DNA from: Granulicatella elegans
GTDB taxonomy: Bacteria; Bacillota; Bacilli; Lactobacillales; Aerococcaceae
Direction: 5' to 3'
Assembly (NCBI RefSeq): GCF_020735385.1
Contig: NZ_CP085953.1
Span: forward strand, 124,001 to 188,000
DNA: 64,000 nucleotides
Shown here: positions 13,407 to 22,792 of the stretch, piece after piece
How the letters are laid out: each line of letters starts with the position of its first letter
Numbering within the stretch: position 1 is the first letter of the stretch
Notes under the pieces: model-generated
The model's database searches: none
The model's input: only the letters and a program-made list of their open reading frames with translations
Told to the model about the DNA's origin: nothing
Made by a program: the position numbers and the translations under genes

Positions 13407-15143
13407 CACTTGCAGGCGGTACATCTGCGCGTACATTCCGTCTTGTTCAACTAATTCATCATGATTCCCTTGTTCAATAATCTCACCCTTATCCAACACG
13501 AAAATCTTATCCGCATGAACAATCGTAGACAAACGATGCGCAATCATAACCGTCGTGCGTCCCTTCGACAGAACTTCCATCGCCTGCTGAATCATCCCTT
13601 CCGTTTGCGTATCCACATGAGAAGTCGCTTCATCCAACACTAAAATCGTTGGATTAAACGCTAACGCTCGCGCAAAAGAAATTAACTGACGTTCCCCAGA
13701 CGAATACTCCGCCCCTTTATCTTGAATCGGAATATCCAATCCTTCTTCAGAACGCTCTAAAATATGCTGACCACCCACTTGAATTAACGCATTTTCCATC
13801 CTTTCAGTCGTGATAGAAAGATTCTCCAACCCAATATTACTTCCTAAAGTCCCTGCAAATAAGTACGGATCTTGCAATACAATCCCCATCTTCTCACGCA
13901 CTTTCCGCTGATTCGATAACGCAATATTTTGATCATCAATCCAAATTTCTCCATCCGTTGGATCATAAAATCTAAATAATAAATTCATAATTGTCGACTT
14001 ACCTGAACCAGTATGCCCGACAAAAGCCACTGTTTCACCTGCTTCAATCGTAAATGAAATATTTTTCAATACTGGAGTTTTTCCATCATAAGAAAAGGAG
14101 ACATTTTTAAATTCCACTTTTCCATCTTCCATGACAAAATCAGCATCACCTGAATTCTCGATTGGTGTTTCCATTAATTCAATGACTCGACCACCTGCTG
14201 CAAAAGCATGTTGCAATCCCGCAAAAATTTGTACTAAATTATCGATTGGATCATATAAACGATTAATATAGTCCACAATCGCATAAATAAGTCCAGCTGT
14301 TAACCCTAATGTTCCTCCTAAATATTTCACACTTAAATATAAAACGGCAAACATTAAAGTAATATTTCTTAGAAAAGCTACGACACTCCAAGCCAAGAAA
14401 GATTCTACCTTTAATTCTTCAAGACCAATTTTTTCCCAATCTTGAACAATTGCTTCATACTCTTTATTTACCAGTTTCTCTTGTTGAAATACTTGAATAA
14501 TGGACATCCCTTGAATGATTTCATTCAATTTCCCATTCATATTACTAAAACTCTCACGAAGAGGACCTGTAAAAGCTCCTGCTTTTTTACTAAATACCAC
14601 TTGCCATAATAGAATGGCTGGAATGACTAATAATAAAACAGCACCTAATCGAATATTAAGAGAAAAAATAACGACATAAATTCCAACAATAATAATAATA
14701 CTATTTAACACATTAGCAGTTGCTGCAACAAAGAAATTTTGGCGAACAACTTCCGTATCATTCGTAATTTTTGAAACGACTTTTCCTGCTGGTAAGGAAT
14801 CAAAATAACGAATAGGCAAATGTTGAATTTTATCGAATAATTCATCTCTTAAACGCTTGGTTAAACGATTTGACATCACACTTAACAGAAAGCGTCCGAA
14901 ATAAGCAGATAACGCTGAAATGAGTAATAAACTAAAATATACTGCGGCAAATTGAGCAATTTGTCCCCAATCAATCACACCCGAATTTTCTGATGGTGTA
15001 ATGACCAAGTCAATAAATTGCTTTGCGACAATTGGAGCATAGACTCCTGAAGCTGAAGCGAGTAATAATAAAATAAATCCAATGAAAAAGGAACGTTTTT
15101 CATAACGAATATAGCTTAATAACCAAAAAATTGTTTTTAGCAT
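13395..15143 (-). CDS. ABC multidrug exporter half, BmrD-like
   Basis: This 582-residue fusion of a six-helix membrane domain (about residues 15-310) and an ATPase domain has Walker A GHTGSGKST, Walker B LVLDEATSHVD with catalytic E505, and an altered signature, YSSGERQ, in place of LSGGQ. The partner gene upstream has the reverse pattern. The dimer should therefore have one working and one degenerate ATP site, as in BmrCD, LmrCD and TM287/288. It overlaps the partner's end by seven bases. The substrate is likely hydrophobic drugs; the symbol is withheld because the assignment rests on architecture. Its last codons form part of repeat E1. Confidence 0.88.
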   Translation of the reverse strand: MLKTIFWLLSYIRYEKRSFFIGFILLLLASASGVYAPIVAKQFIDLVITPSENSGVIDWGQIAQFAAVYFSLLLISALSAYFGRFLLSVMSNRLTKRLRDELFDKIQHLPIRYFDSLPAGKVVSKITNDTEVVRQNFFVAATANVLNSIIIIVGIYVVIFSLNIRLGAVLLLVIPAILLWQVVFSKKAGAFTGPLRESFSNMNGKLNEIIQGMSIIQVFQQEKLVNKEYEAIVQDWEKIGLEELKVESFLAWSVVAFLRNITLMFAVLYLSVKYLGGTLGLTAGLIYAIVDYINRLYDPIDNLVQIFAGLQHAFAAGGRVIELMETPIENSGDADFVMEDGKVEFKNVSFSYDGKTPVLKNISFTIEAGETVAFVGHTGSGKSTIMNLLFRFYDPTDGEIWIDDQNIALSNQRKVREKMGIVLQDPYLFAGTLGSNIGLENLSITTERMENALIQVGGQHILERSEEGLDIPIQDKGAEYSSGERQLISFARALAFNPTILVLDEATSHVDTQTEGMIQQAMEVLSKGRTTVMIAHRLSTIVHADKIFVLDKGEIIEQGNHDELVEQDGMYAQMYRLQVEKN

Positions 15144-16888
15144 TCTTCACTCACCTCTTGCTCTTCTAATTCTTGTTTCAAGTATTGCTCATAATACCAA
15201 CCTTTTTGTTCCAGTAACTCTTCATGAGTTCCCCGTGCAACAATCTGACCATCTTCAAATACTAAAATGCAATCTGCATGTCGAATTGCAGATAAGCGAT
15301 GAGCTGTAATAATATTTGTTTGATCCATTCTTTCTGATTTTAGATGACCCACAATTTGAATTTCTGTTTTAGCATCTACAGCTGACAGGGCATCATCTAG
15401 TAATAAAATTTCAGCATTTCTCAGTAATGCTCGGGCAATCGATAATCGTTGTTTTTGCCCACCACTTAAAGTAATCCCTTTTTCGCCAATCATTGTATCC
15501 AATTGTTCTGGCATTCGACGAATATCTTCCGCTATCGCAGCTTGTTCTAGCACATCCCATACAACTTGTTCTGTAATTTCCTTATCAGCAAGTTTTAGAT
15601 TTTCTAAAATACTTTTTGAAAATAACACATGTTCTTGTGGTACATACGCCATTAAAGCATCCACTGATTGTCGCTTCCAATGAACCAGTTCTTGATTATT
15701 CAGCAAAATCGTTTCATGATGGTAAGGATATTGATGTAAGAACTGTTTTAGGAAGGTTGTTTTCCCTGAACCCGTTTTCCCAACAATTCCAATCGTTTGT
15801 CCTTTTTTAATACTTACTGAAATATTTTTCAATGTTGGATTTTCTTCACCAGGATAAGTAAAGGAGAAATTCTCAAAACGAACTTCCTCGAATTGCCCTA
15901 ATTCTTCCTGTCCATCTTCTTCTAAATCATCACTTGTTTCTAACAATTCAAAAATTCTCTCAAACGAAACTTTCCCTTGTTGAACCATTACGACAAGGTC
16001 TCCAATTAAATACAATGGAAAGACTAATAAACCGATATAGATTGGAAACGAAACTAAGCTTCCTAATAAAATTTTCCCTTCTTGAACAAGTCCACCACCA
16101 TAAATCAATCCAATCAACATACAAATTCCTACAACAACTTGTGCTAGTGGAGCAAATAACATTCCCAATTTAGCTACTGCAATATTTTTTTGCAGAGAAT
16201 CTTCTGTTTTCTGTTTAAAAATTTGACTCATTCTGTCTTCTTGCCCATAAGCTCGAATGACATAAGTTCCATCAATCATTTCTAATACTTCCGCATTCAT
16301 ATCAGAAATAGCCTTTTGAGCATCCCTATACACTGTTTCAATTTTATCCATTAAACGATAGAGTACATAGGCTAATACCGGCATCGGTAAAACGGAAATA
16401 ATCGTCAACTCCCACCAAACATTCATCACCATGTTTGTCAAAACTGATAAAGTAATAAAAAATGCATTCAGAAAAGCATATACTCCAAATCCTACTAAAT
16501 TCCCAATCGTTTCAAGGTCTTCACTTGAACGAGTTACAATATCCCCAACTCTAAACTTTGTATAAAAGGGTGCTTTCTTCCATAATAATTGCTTCATCGT
16601 CCCTAATCGTAAATTAGTAATATAGTCAAAACGTGCAAACCATATCCAATACATTAATGCAGAATCTAGTACATAAACTCCTACTAATGATAGAAAAAAG
16701 AATCCCATATATCCCAAAAGTTGTTCTTGTGTCAACGATTGATCCACAATCGCATTGACAATTTGTCCTAATATTTTTGCAGGAACGACTAATAAATAAC
16801 TATTTAAAATCGCACTACATACAATAATGACATATCTCACCCAATGCTTTTTAAAATAAATGCCTAGGTGTTTCGTAATGACTTTCAT
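15137..16888 (-). CDS. ABC multidrug exporter half, BmrC-like
   Basis: This 583-residue membrane-ATPase fusion has Walker A GKTGSGKTT, an intact signature LSGGQKQR, and Walker B LLLDDALSAVD, where D499 replaces the catalytic Glu. That replacement marks the degenerate site in heterodimeric exporters and fits BmrC. The start ATG at 16888 follows AAGGAGG. The gene lies behind a leader with a 25-codon peptide and two terminators (16919-17132), as bmrC does behind bmrB in Bacillus subtilis. Exporter and control thus match in kind, although sequence identity to BmrC was not tested. Confidence 0.88.
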   Translation of the reverse strand: MKVITKHLGIYFKKHWVRYVIIVCSAILNSYLLVVPAKILGQIVNAIVDQSLTQEQLLGYMGFFFLSLVGVYVLDSALMYWIWFARFDYITNLRLGTMKQLLWKKAPFYTKFRVGDIVTRSSEDLETIGNLVGFGVYAFLNAFFITLSVLTNMVMNVWWELTIISVLPMPVLAYVLYRLMDKIETVYRDAQKAISDMNAEVLEMIDGTYVIRAYGQEDRMSQIFKQKTEDSLQKNIAVAKLGMLFAPLAQVVVGICMLIGLIYGGGLVQEGKILLGSLVSFPIYIGLLVFPLYLIGDLVVMVQQGKVSFERIFELLETSDDLEEDGQEELGQFEEVRFENFSFTYPGEENPTLKNISVSIKKGQTIGIVGKTGSGKTTFLKQFLHQYPYHHETILLNNQELVHWKRQSVDALMAYVPQEHVLFSKSILENLKLADKEITEQVVWDVLEQAAIAEDIRRMPEQLDTMIGEKGITLSGGQKQRLSIARALLRNAEILLLDDALSAVDAKTEIQIVGHLKSERMDQTNIITAHRLSAIRHADCILVFEDGQIVARGTHEELLEQKGWYYEQYLKQELEEQEVSEEC

Positions 16889-16918
16889 ATATCCTCCTTA
16901 CTCCCACAGAAGTTTGAC

Positions 16919-16962
16919 AAAAAAAAGACTAGTTCCATATACATGTATACACAACTAGTCTC
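16919..16962 (-). terminator. Second terminator in the exporter leader
   Basis: GACTAGTT pairs with AACTAGTC around an ATATACATGTATA palindrome, followed on the minus strand by eight T. It lies directly before the exporter start, so reading through it is needed for expression. Confidence 0.8.
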
Positions 16963-16978
16963 TCCACTTTTATCTATG

Positions 16979-17020
16979 AAAAAAAAGCTAACCACCTACA
17001 ACAGCAGACAGTTAGCCTCA
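16979..17020 (-). terminator. First terminator in the exporter leader
   Basis: On the minus strand GGCTAACTGTCTGCTG pairs imperfectly with the GGTGGTTAGC arm and is followed by eight T. It lies 35 bases after the leader peptide stop, the distance at which a stalled ribosome could influence folding. Confidence 0.7.
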
Positions 17021-17054
17021 TTTCGCAAAACCAAAAATAATTAAAGTGAGTATA

Positions 17055-17132
17055 TTAATACATTGTCATATTCTGTAAGGAGATTTTAGTTGTTTTGTTC
17101 AATTGTTGATGTTTTCCATTTAAGTTGTTCAT
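17055..17132 (-). CDS. 25-residue leader peptide before the ABC exporter
   Basis: The frame reads MNNLNGKHQQLNKTTKISL, then QNMTMY and TAA. It has an excellent Shine-Dalgarno (GAAGGAGG) seven bases before the ATG at 17132 and its own promoter at 17184-17212. Two terminators follow before the exporter. BmrB of Bacillus subtilis is a leader peptide in the same place, whose drug-stalled translation prevents termination. The peptide here is shorter and not obviously similar in sequence, so the analogy is architectural. Confidence 0.65.
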   Translation of the reverse strand: MNNLNGKHQQLNKTTKISLQNMTMY

Positions 17133-17183
17133 TACAACTACCTCCTTCAAATTATTTGTTAAACAATTTCGCTTAACACACTA

Positions 17184-17212
17184 ATCGTACACCTAAATAA
17201 GATATTTTGCAA
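17184..17212 (-). promoter_or_regulatory. Promoter of the exporter leader
   Basis: TTGCAA (17207-17212) and TACGAT (17184-17189) on the minus strand are 17 bases apart and lie about 50 bases before the leader peptide start. Confidence 0.55.
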
Positions 17213-17246
17213 GTGAAAATTTTCTATTATTCTTCATGATATGAAG

Positions 17247-17564
17247 TTAACCTTCAAAAAAACGATGATTAAACTCACCGTCCAATTGAGAAACATCAAA
17301 TCCAAACAATTCTATATAGAACGGAAGATAATCATCTATCTCCATCCAATTAAACGTTGGTAAACTATCTACTTGCTTCATTTTTATTAATAACCTTTTT
17401 GCCAATGGATCTAATACATTTCTTAAATAAGTTCCGAATATTCCTGATGTTAATATCAATTTTGGTAAAAAGTGAGTTTTTTCAAAAATCTTTAAAAATT
17501 CCTTTTGAATCAGTTTAGGATCTAGGCTATCTAACAATGCTAACTCATACATTGATGTAGACAT
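17247..17564 (-). CDS. Hypothetical protein, 105 residues
   Basis: The start MSTSMYELAL has AAGGA a few bases upstream. The protein is mixed alpha/beta by appearance, with no signal peptide or clear membrane segment, and ends in an acidic and aromatic stretch (DYLPFYIELFGFDVSQL). I do not recognise it. It lies between the arcC terminator and the exporter leader promoter, pointing into the exporter, and has no separate terminator that I can see. Confidence 0.6.
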   Translation of the reverse strand: MSTSMYELALLDSLDPKLIQKEFLKIFEKTHFLPKLILTSGIFGTYLRNVLDPLAKRLLIKMKQVDSLPTFNWMEIDDYLPFYIELFGFDVSQLDGEFNHRFFEG

Positions 17565-17626
17565 CTAATCCTTCTCTCTTTGTTCTTTTTCCACCCATCT
17601 TACCATATTCATTCCATTATTTATGT

Positions 17627-17662
17627 AAAAAAAGGATTAACGGTAATTCCGTCAATCCTTTT
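17627..17662 (-). terminator. Terminator of the arc operon
   Basis: AAGGATTGACGG pairs with CCGTTAATCCTT and is followed by T residues on the minus strand, 20 bases after the arcC stop. Confidence 0.85.
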
Positions 17663-17683
17663 GTCTCTTAGTGTCTAATAAAA

Positions 17684-18631
17684 TTAGCCAGCAACAACTT
17701 GAGTACCGCCATCACCTTTTAATACTTCAGCAATATTTTCTAATGAAGTAATGATAGCTTTTCCTTGTGGATAGTTTTCAACGAACGCAATTGCTGCTTC
17801 AACTTTTGGTAACATTGAACCAGGTGCAAATTGATTTTCTCCAATATATTTTTTCAACTCGCTAATTGTTACAGTTTCTAATTTTTGTTGATCTGGTTTA
17901 TTGAAGTTTACATAAACATTGTCAACACCTGTTAACACGATGAATAAGTCTGCTCCAACTAATTCAGATAATGTTTGACTTGCAAAGTCTTTATCGATAA
18001 CTGCTTCAACACCTGTTAAGAATTTAGTTTCTGGGTCTTCAACAACTGGGATACCTCCCCCACCTGCTGTAATGACAACAGTACCAGTAGCAATTAAGTT
18101 TTTAACTGTATTTACTTCTTTAATGCCAACTGGTTTTGGTGAAGGAACTACTTTACGATAACCACGACCTGCATCTTCTTTAAATGTTGCACCAGTAGCT
18201 GCTGCTTGTTCTTTAGCTTCTTCTTCAGTTAAGAATGGTCCAATTGGTTTTGTTGGATTTGAGAATGCTGGATCGTCTTTAGAAACGATTACTTGTGTTA
18301 CTACTGCAGCTACATCTTTTTTAATGCCACGTGCTTGTAATTCATTGACTAATGCATTTTGTAACCAGAATCCAATTGATCCTTCTGTCATCGCAACACA
18401 TGTGTCTAATGGCATTGCTGGATTTTTTTCTGAATCAGCTGCTGCTTGTTGTAATAATAAGTTACCAACTTGTGGTCCATTACCATGTGTAACAACTAAT
18501 TCGTCGCCATTTTCAATGAATTGTACTAAGTATTTTGCTGTTTGAATTAATGCTTCTTGTTGTGCTTTTGCTGAAGCATCTGATGATAAAATTGCGTTAC
18601 CGCCTAACGCTACTACGATTTTACGTGACAT
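17684..18631 (-). CDS. arcC: Carbamate kinase
   Basis: The 315-residue protein starts [15 protein letters not shown] and has the [16 protein letters not shown] substrate loop, [13 protein letters not shown] and [10 protein letters not shown], all hallmarks of carbamate kinase. It moves phosphate from carbamoyl phosphate to ADP, the ATP-making last step of the arginine deiminase pathway, in the cytoplasm. It is the last gene of the arc operon and is followed by a strong terminator. Length and motifs are complete. Confidence 0.97.
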   Translation of the reverse strand: MSRKIVVALGGNAILSSDASAKAQQEALIQTAKYLVQFIENGDELVVTHGNGPQVGNLLLQQAAADSEKNPAMPLDTCVAMTEGSIGFWLQNALVNELQARGIKKDVAAVVTQVIVSKDDPAFSNPTKPIGPFLTEEEAKEQAAATGATFKEDAGRGYRKVVPSPKPVGIKEVNTVKNLIATGTVVITAGGGGIPVVEDPETKFLTGVEAVIDKDFASQTLSELVGADLFIVLTGVDNVYVNFNKPDQQKLETVTISELKKYIGENQFAPGSMLPKVEAAIAFVENYPQGKAIITSLENIAEVLKGDGGTQVVAG

Positions 18632-18669
18632 ATTTATAAACTCCTTTATGATTAAAACTTAAACCTATA

Positions 18670-20010
18670 CTATTTTTTACCTGCTAATCGATAAACTGCT
18701 TCGGCATAAATATCCATTGAATCAAATATATCTCTTAGCGACATTTTTTCATTTTCCATATGGAATGTAATTGGTGAATCTGGGAATACTGCTCCATAAG
18801 CCACACAATTTTTCATTGTACGAGCAAAAGTTGCTCCACCTGAAGATTGTGGTAAATGAGTTGTATCACCAGTTTTTTCTTGGTATACAGCCATTAATGT
18901 ATCTACTAGAACACTATCTAATGGCACATACAATGGTGCTAAATAATCATATTCTTCATACTCTAATCCAAATTCATTCGCTTTCTCAGATAAAGTTTTA
19001 ACAATTGCATCTTTATCTGCTAATACTGGAATACGAATATCAATACGAATTTCTGATTTTTCCGGTGTAATCGTCACACCTGCTACATTGAATGTTAAAC
19101 CACCTGATGGCTCATCTTCAATTTTTCCTAAAATACTACTTCCTGTAGCATCTTCTCCAACTACTTCTGAAATAAATGCTAATACTGAATGATCAACAGC
19201 TGAATAAAGTCCTTTTACTAATCTAACTAACGCATTCACACCATGTGGCGCATCTTTTGCGTGTTTAGAAACTCCTAGAACAGTCACTTTATCTTCCTGC
19301 GTTTCATATTCAAATTTTAATGAAGATAATTTCTCTACTACTTGAGAAAAATACTCTCCTTTATAAGATGCTTCACCTGGTACTACATTAAAAGCATCTC
19401 CTGAATGAAAGTTTAAAACGTCGCTTCCTGGTCCATGTAATTTTACTTGCAATAAACCTTTTTCAGCATAGGTTAATGGAAATTCCGCATCAGGTGCAAA
19501 TCCCATTGTCGCTACTTCTTCTAACTCGCCATAACGAGCTAAACAACGCCATAATGTTTCTTCATCAGTCCCAAAAATGAATCGAATTCGTTTATCAAAT
19601 TCTACTCCGGCATCCATTAACGCTTTTACTGCATATAAGGCTGCCATTGAAGGGCCTTTATCATCTTGAGTCCCTCTTCCATATAAGAAACCATCTTTTA
19701 AAACAGCTTCAAATGGAGGAGTATCCCAATTATTCAAATCTCCTGCTGGAACAACGTCCAAGTGACATAGAATGGCTAATGATTCTTCACCACTTCCCAC
19801 TTCAGCATAACCATAATATCCTTTCGGATCAATGTAAGTGCTAAAGCCTAATTCACGGCATAAAGCCAATGCATCTTCTAATGCAAATTGAATATCTTTT
19901 CCAAAAGGAGTGTCTCCTTCACCTTCATTTAGGACAGAAGGAATACGAACCAATCGTTTAATCGATTCAATACATTCTTCTTTATGTTTTTCTGTAATAA
20001 ATGTGCTCAT
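18670..20010 (-). CDS. M20 family dipeptidase of the arc operon
   Basis: At 446 residues this is a PepV-like peptidase. Metal-site motifs are LCHLDVVPAGD, YGRGTQDDKGP and FGTDEETLW with the catalytic Glu pair, and a late SSGGATFAR segment is present. Several streptococcal arc operons carry a peptidase in this position, which suggests that it releases arginine from peptides to feed the pathway; that is inference from context. It lies between arcD and arcC, 38 bases from the arcC start, and has its own Shine-Dalgarno (AAGGAGG). Confidence 0.9.
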   Translation of the reverse strand: MSTFITEKHKEECIESIKRLVRIPSVLNEGEGDTPFGKDIQFALEDALALCRELGFSTYIDPKGYYGYAEVGSGEESLAILCHLDVVPAGDLNNWDTPPFEAVLKDGFLYGRGTQDDKGPSMAALYAVKALMDAGVEFDKRIRFIFGTDEETLWRCLARYGELEEVATMGFAPDAEFPLTYAEKGLLQVKLHGPGSDVLNFHSGDAFNVVPGEASYKGEYFSQVVEKLSSLKFEYETQEDKVTVLGVSKHAKDAPHGVNALVRLVKGLYSAVDHSVLAFISEVVGEDATGSSILGKIEDEPSGGLTFNVAGVTITPEKSEIRIDIRIPVLADKDAIVKTLSEKANEFGLEYEEYDYLAPLYVPLDSVLVDTLMAVYQEKTGDTTHLPQSSGGATFARTMKNCVAYGAVFPDSPITFHMENEKMSLRDIFDSMDIYAEAVYRLAGKK

Positions 20011-20031
20011 CGTATCCTCCTTAAGAAATAA

Positions 20032-20068
20032 GAAATCCCCCCTTAAATCGAGGGGAGTTCTTTTAATG
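20032..20068 (-). terminator. Hairpin between arcD and the dipeptidase gene
   Basis: AACTCCCCTCGATTTAAGGGGGGATT folds as a GC-rich stem (CCCCT/GGGGG) with a short T-tail. It probably trims expression of the last two arc genes and does not end the operon. Confidence 0.6.
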
Positions 20069-20080
20069 TTATTTTACTAA

Positions 20081-21622
20081 TTAAATATGAATGAATGTTC
20101 CTAAGATTAATAATAGGATTGAAACGCCCATTACAATACCTACTAATTTAGCAATAAATTTCCACCAAGTTGTGATGTCGATACGTCCTATTGCTAATGC
20201 ACCCATTACGATACCTGAAGTTGGTGATAGTAAGTTTAGTACCCCATTTGCTGATTGGAAAGCAGTAACTACTAATGATTGAGATACATTTACGAATTCT
20301 CCTAAAGGCGCTAAGATACCAATTGTAGCACCTGCTAAACCTGAAGAAGAAGGAATTAAGAATGATAATGGTAAGTAGAAGATGTATGTTAATACGATAA
20401 ACACTTGAGCTGATAAACCTGATAATGCATTTTCACCGAAGTTCAAGATTGTAGCTGTAATCATACCATCGTTCATAATTACTTGAATACCACGAGCTAA
20501 TGCACAGATTAAAGCAACACCTAATAAATCTGCAGCACCTGTCATAAATACTTGAACGAATTTTTCTTCTTTCATTCTGTAAGTAATACCCACTAAAACA
20601 GCCATCATTAAGAATAACATTGTAATTTCAGGGAAGTACCACTCACCTAAAGGTAGTGATTGACCAAATATTGTACCAATTAGAGGAAGTCCAACAATAA
20701 CGTCATTTAATTTTTCAAATACATGAATATTGAATTTAGCCCATGGAATTAAGCTTAAAATCATGATGATAAATGTAATTACGAATACAGTTAATACGGC
20801 TTTTTGTTTACCACTTAATTCTGCTTCTGTTTGTTCAACACTAAAGTATGATAAATCAGCTTCACGTGTAGCAAATGTATAAGATTTAGAATGATCTTTT
20901 TCTATTTTGCTTGCATAGTTATATACATAGAATGCAGAAATTGCCCACATAACAACGAAGAAGATTAAACGTAATCCAATACCTTCTGCAACACTAATAC
21001 CAGCTGCATCTGAAGCAACCCCTGTTGCAAATGGGTTAACTGTTGAAGCTAAACATCCAATTTGAGAACCAATTAATACAATTGCTACACCAGTAATTGT
21101 ATCAAAACCTACTGCTAACATTACAGGAACGATTAATGGGTAGAATGCCATTGTTTCTTCACCCATACCATAAGTTGATCCACCTAATGCAAATAAGAAC
21201 ATTAAAACTGGAATTAAAGCTTTTTCACGGCCTTTATATTTACGAACAATAGATGCAATCCCTACGTCTAAAGCTCCTGTTTCAGTAACAACTCCTAAGA
21301 ATCCACCAACCATTAAAATAAAGAATGAAACTTGAATCGCACCATCAGTTCTTAATGTGATTTCATTAGGTTCACCTTCATTTAACATATGTTCGCGTCC
21401 TAACATACCATATACTGGAGACATAACAATATCATAAAAACTTTGAGGGTTTGAATCAACTTGTTGGTAAGTTCCAGCGATTAAATTGCCATCTTCTGTT
21501 TCATCATATTGTCCAGCTGGAATAATCCAAGTAAATAAAGCCATAATTGCAATGATAATGAATAAAACAGTATATGAAGAAGGCATTTTAAATCCTTTTT
21601 TTTCAGCTACTTGTTCTGACAT
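20081..21622 (-). CDS. arcD: Arginine/ornithine exchanger of the YfcC type
   Basis: The start is taken at MSEQVAEKKG (21622), seven or eight bases after GGAGG. The 513-residue protein has about 12 membrane segments, begins MPSSYTVLFIIIAIMALFTWIIPAGQYD after a short cytoplasmic tail, and carries GGSTYGMGEETMAFYPL and NPFATGVASDAAG, typical of the YfcC/ArcD2 family and unlike the APC-type ArcD. Arc operons of streptococci use this form. It takes in arginine in exchange for ornithine; substrate is inferred from operon position. Confidence 0.85.
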   Translation of the reverse strand: MSEQVAEKKGFKMPSSYTVLFIIIAIMALFTWIIPAGQYDETEDGNLIAGTYQQVDSNPQSFYDIVMSPVYGMLGREHMLNEGEPNEITLRTDGAIQVSFFILMVGGFLGVVTETGALDVGIASIVRKYKGREKALIPVLMFLFALGGSTYGMGEETMAFYPLIVPVMLAVGFDTITGVAIVLIGSQIGCLASTVNPFATGVASDAAGISVAEGIGLRLIFFVVMWAISAFYVYNYASKIEKDHSKSYTFATREADLSYFSVEQTEAELSGKQKAVLTVFVITFIIMILSLIPWAKFNIHVFEKLNDVIVGLPLIGTIFGQSLPLGEWYFPEITMLFLMMAVLVGITYRMKEEKFVQVFMTGAADLLGVALICALARGIQVIMNDGMITATILNFGENALSGLSAQVFIVLTYIFYLPLSFLIPSSSGLAGATIGILAPLGEFVNVSQSLVVTAFQSANGVLNLLSPTSGIVMGALAIGRIDITTWWKFIAKLVGIVMGVSILLLILGTFIHI

Positions 21623-21649
21623 AATAATATCCTCCATCTATTTATAAAA

Positions 21650-21698
21650 AAAACCATTCTGATTCTGATTCAACATCAGAACCAGAATGGCTTTCTCA
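21650..21698 (-). terminator. Hairpin between arcB and arcD
   Basis: GCCATTCTGGTTCTGATG pairs with the ATCAGAATCAGAATGGT arm and is followed by a T-run on the minus strand. Because arcD has no obvious promoter of its own, it probably acts as a partial terminator that lowers arcD relative to arcA and arcB. Confidence 0.75.
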
Positions 21699-21711
21699 GT
21701 TACTTTTGTTA

Positions 21712-22725
21712 TTAAACTTTGTTTACAAATAAGTTACCTGCAGTTAAAGCCATAATTGCTTTAATTGAGTGCATACGGTTTTCAGCTTGATCGAATTGAC
21801 GAGCATATTTGCTACGGAATACTTCATCAGTAACTTCCATTTCTTTAACACCAAATTCTTCAGCGATTTTTTTACCGTATTCTGTTTCAGTATCATGGAA
21901 TGCTGGTAAGCAGTGCAATACGATTAAGTCTTCGTTTTCAGCTTTACGAACTAAGTCCATGTTAACTTGGTAAGGTTGTAATAAGTTTACACGCTCAGTG
22001 AATTTATCTTCTTCACCCATTGATACCCATACGTCAGTATATAATACATCTGCGCCTTTAACAGCTTTTTCAGCATCGTCTGTAATTAATATACGAGCTC
22101 CGCTTTCTTTAGCATAACCTTCAGCTAAAGCAACAACTTCTTTTTCAGGGAATAATTCTTTTGGTGAGAAGATATGAACGTTTACTCCTAAGATTGCACC
22201 TGTTACTAATAAACTGTTTGCAACGTTATTACGTCCGTCACCACAGTAAACTAGTGTTAATCCTTCTAATTTACCGAAGTTTTCTTTAACAGTTAAGTAG
22301 TCAGCAATCATTTGTGTTGGATGCCATGCATCTGTTAAACCATTCCATACAGGAACACCAGCGTATTTTGCTAAGTCTTCACACACTTGTTGGCTGAATC
22401 CACGGAATTCAATTCCATCAAACATACGGCCTAAAACTTTAGCAGTATCTTCCACTGATTCTTTCTTACCTAATTGGATATCGTTTTTACCTAAATATTC
22501 TGGGTGAGCACCTAAGTCAATTGCAGCAGTTGTGAAAGCTGCACGAGTACGAGTAGATGTTTTTTCGAATAATAAAGCAATGTTTTTACCTTCTAGGAAT
22601 TTATGTGGAACACCACGTTTTTTCAAATCTTTAACGTGCGCTGAGAAGTCGATTAAATATTCGATTTCTGCACGAGAAAAATCTTTTTCTTTTAAAAAGC
22701 TACGGCCTTGGAACACTTGTGTCAT
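21712..22725 (-). CDS. arcB: Ornithine carbamoyltransferase, catabolic
   Basis: The start [13 protein letters not shown] (22725) has AAAGGAG upstream; the longer frame to 22746 does not. In 337 residues it shows the carbamoyl-phosphate loop [11 protein letters not shown], the [14 protein letters not shown] segment and the ornithine loop [10 protein letters not shown]. In this operon it splits citrulline with phosphate into ornithine and carbamoyl phosphate. It follows arcA by 67 bases and precedes arcD. Confidence 0.97.
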   Translation of the reverse strand: MTQVFQGRSFLKEKDFSRAEIEYLIDFSAHVKDLKKRGVPHKFLEGKNIALLFEKTSTRTRAAFTTAAIDLGAHPEYLGKNDIQLGKKESVEDTAKVLGRMFDGIEFRGFSQQVCEDLAKYAGVPVWNGLTDAWHPTQMIADYLTVKENFGKLEGLTLVYCGDGRNNVANSLLVTGAILGVNVHIFSPKELFPEKEVVALAEGYAKESGARILITDDAEKAVKGADVLYTDVWVSMGEEDKFTERVNLLQPYQVNMDLVRKAENEDLIVLHCLPAFHDTETEYGKKIAEEFGVKEMEVTDEVFRSKYARQFDQAENRMHSIKAIMALTAGNLFVNKV

Positions 22726-22792
22726 ATTTGGAATGACTCCTTTCAAAATTGTAATTCTAAATTTATTATATCATAAAAGATTGTATTTTAAA

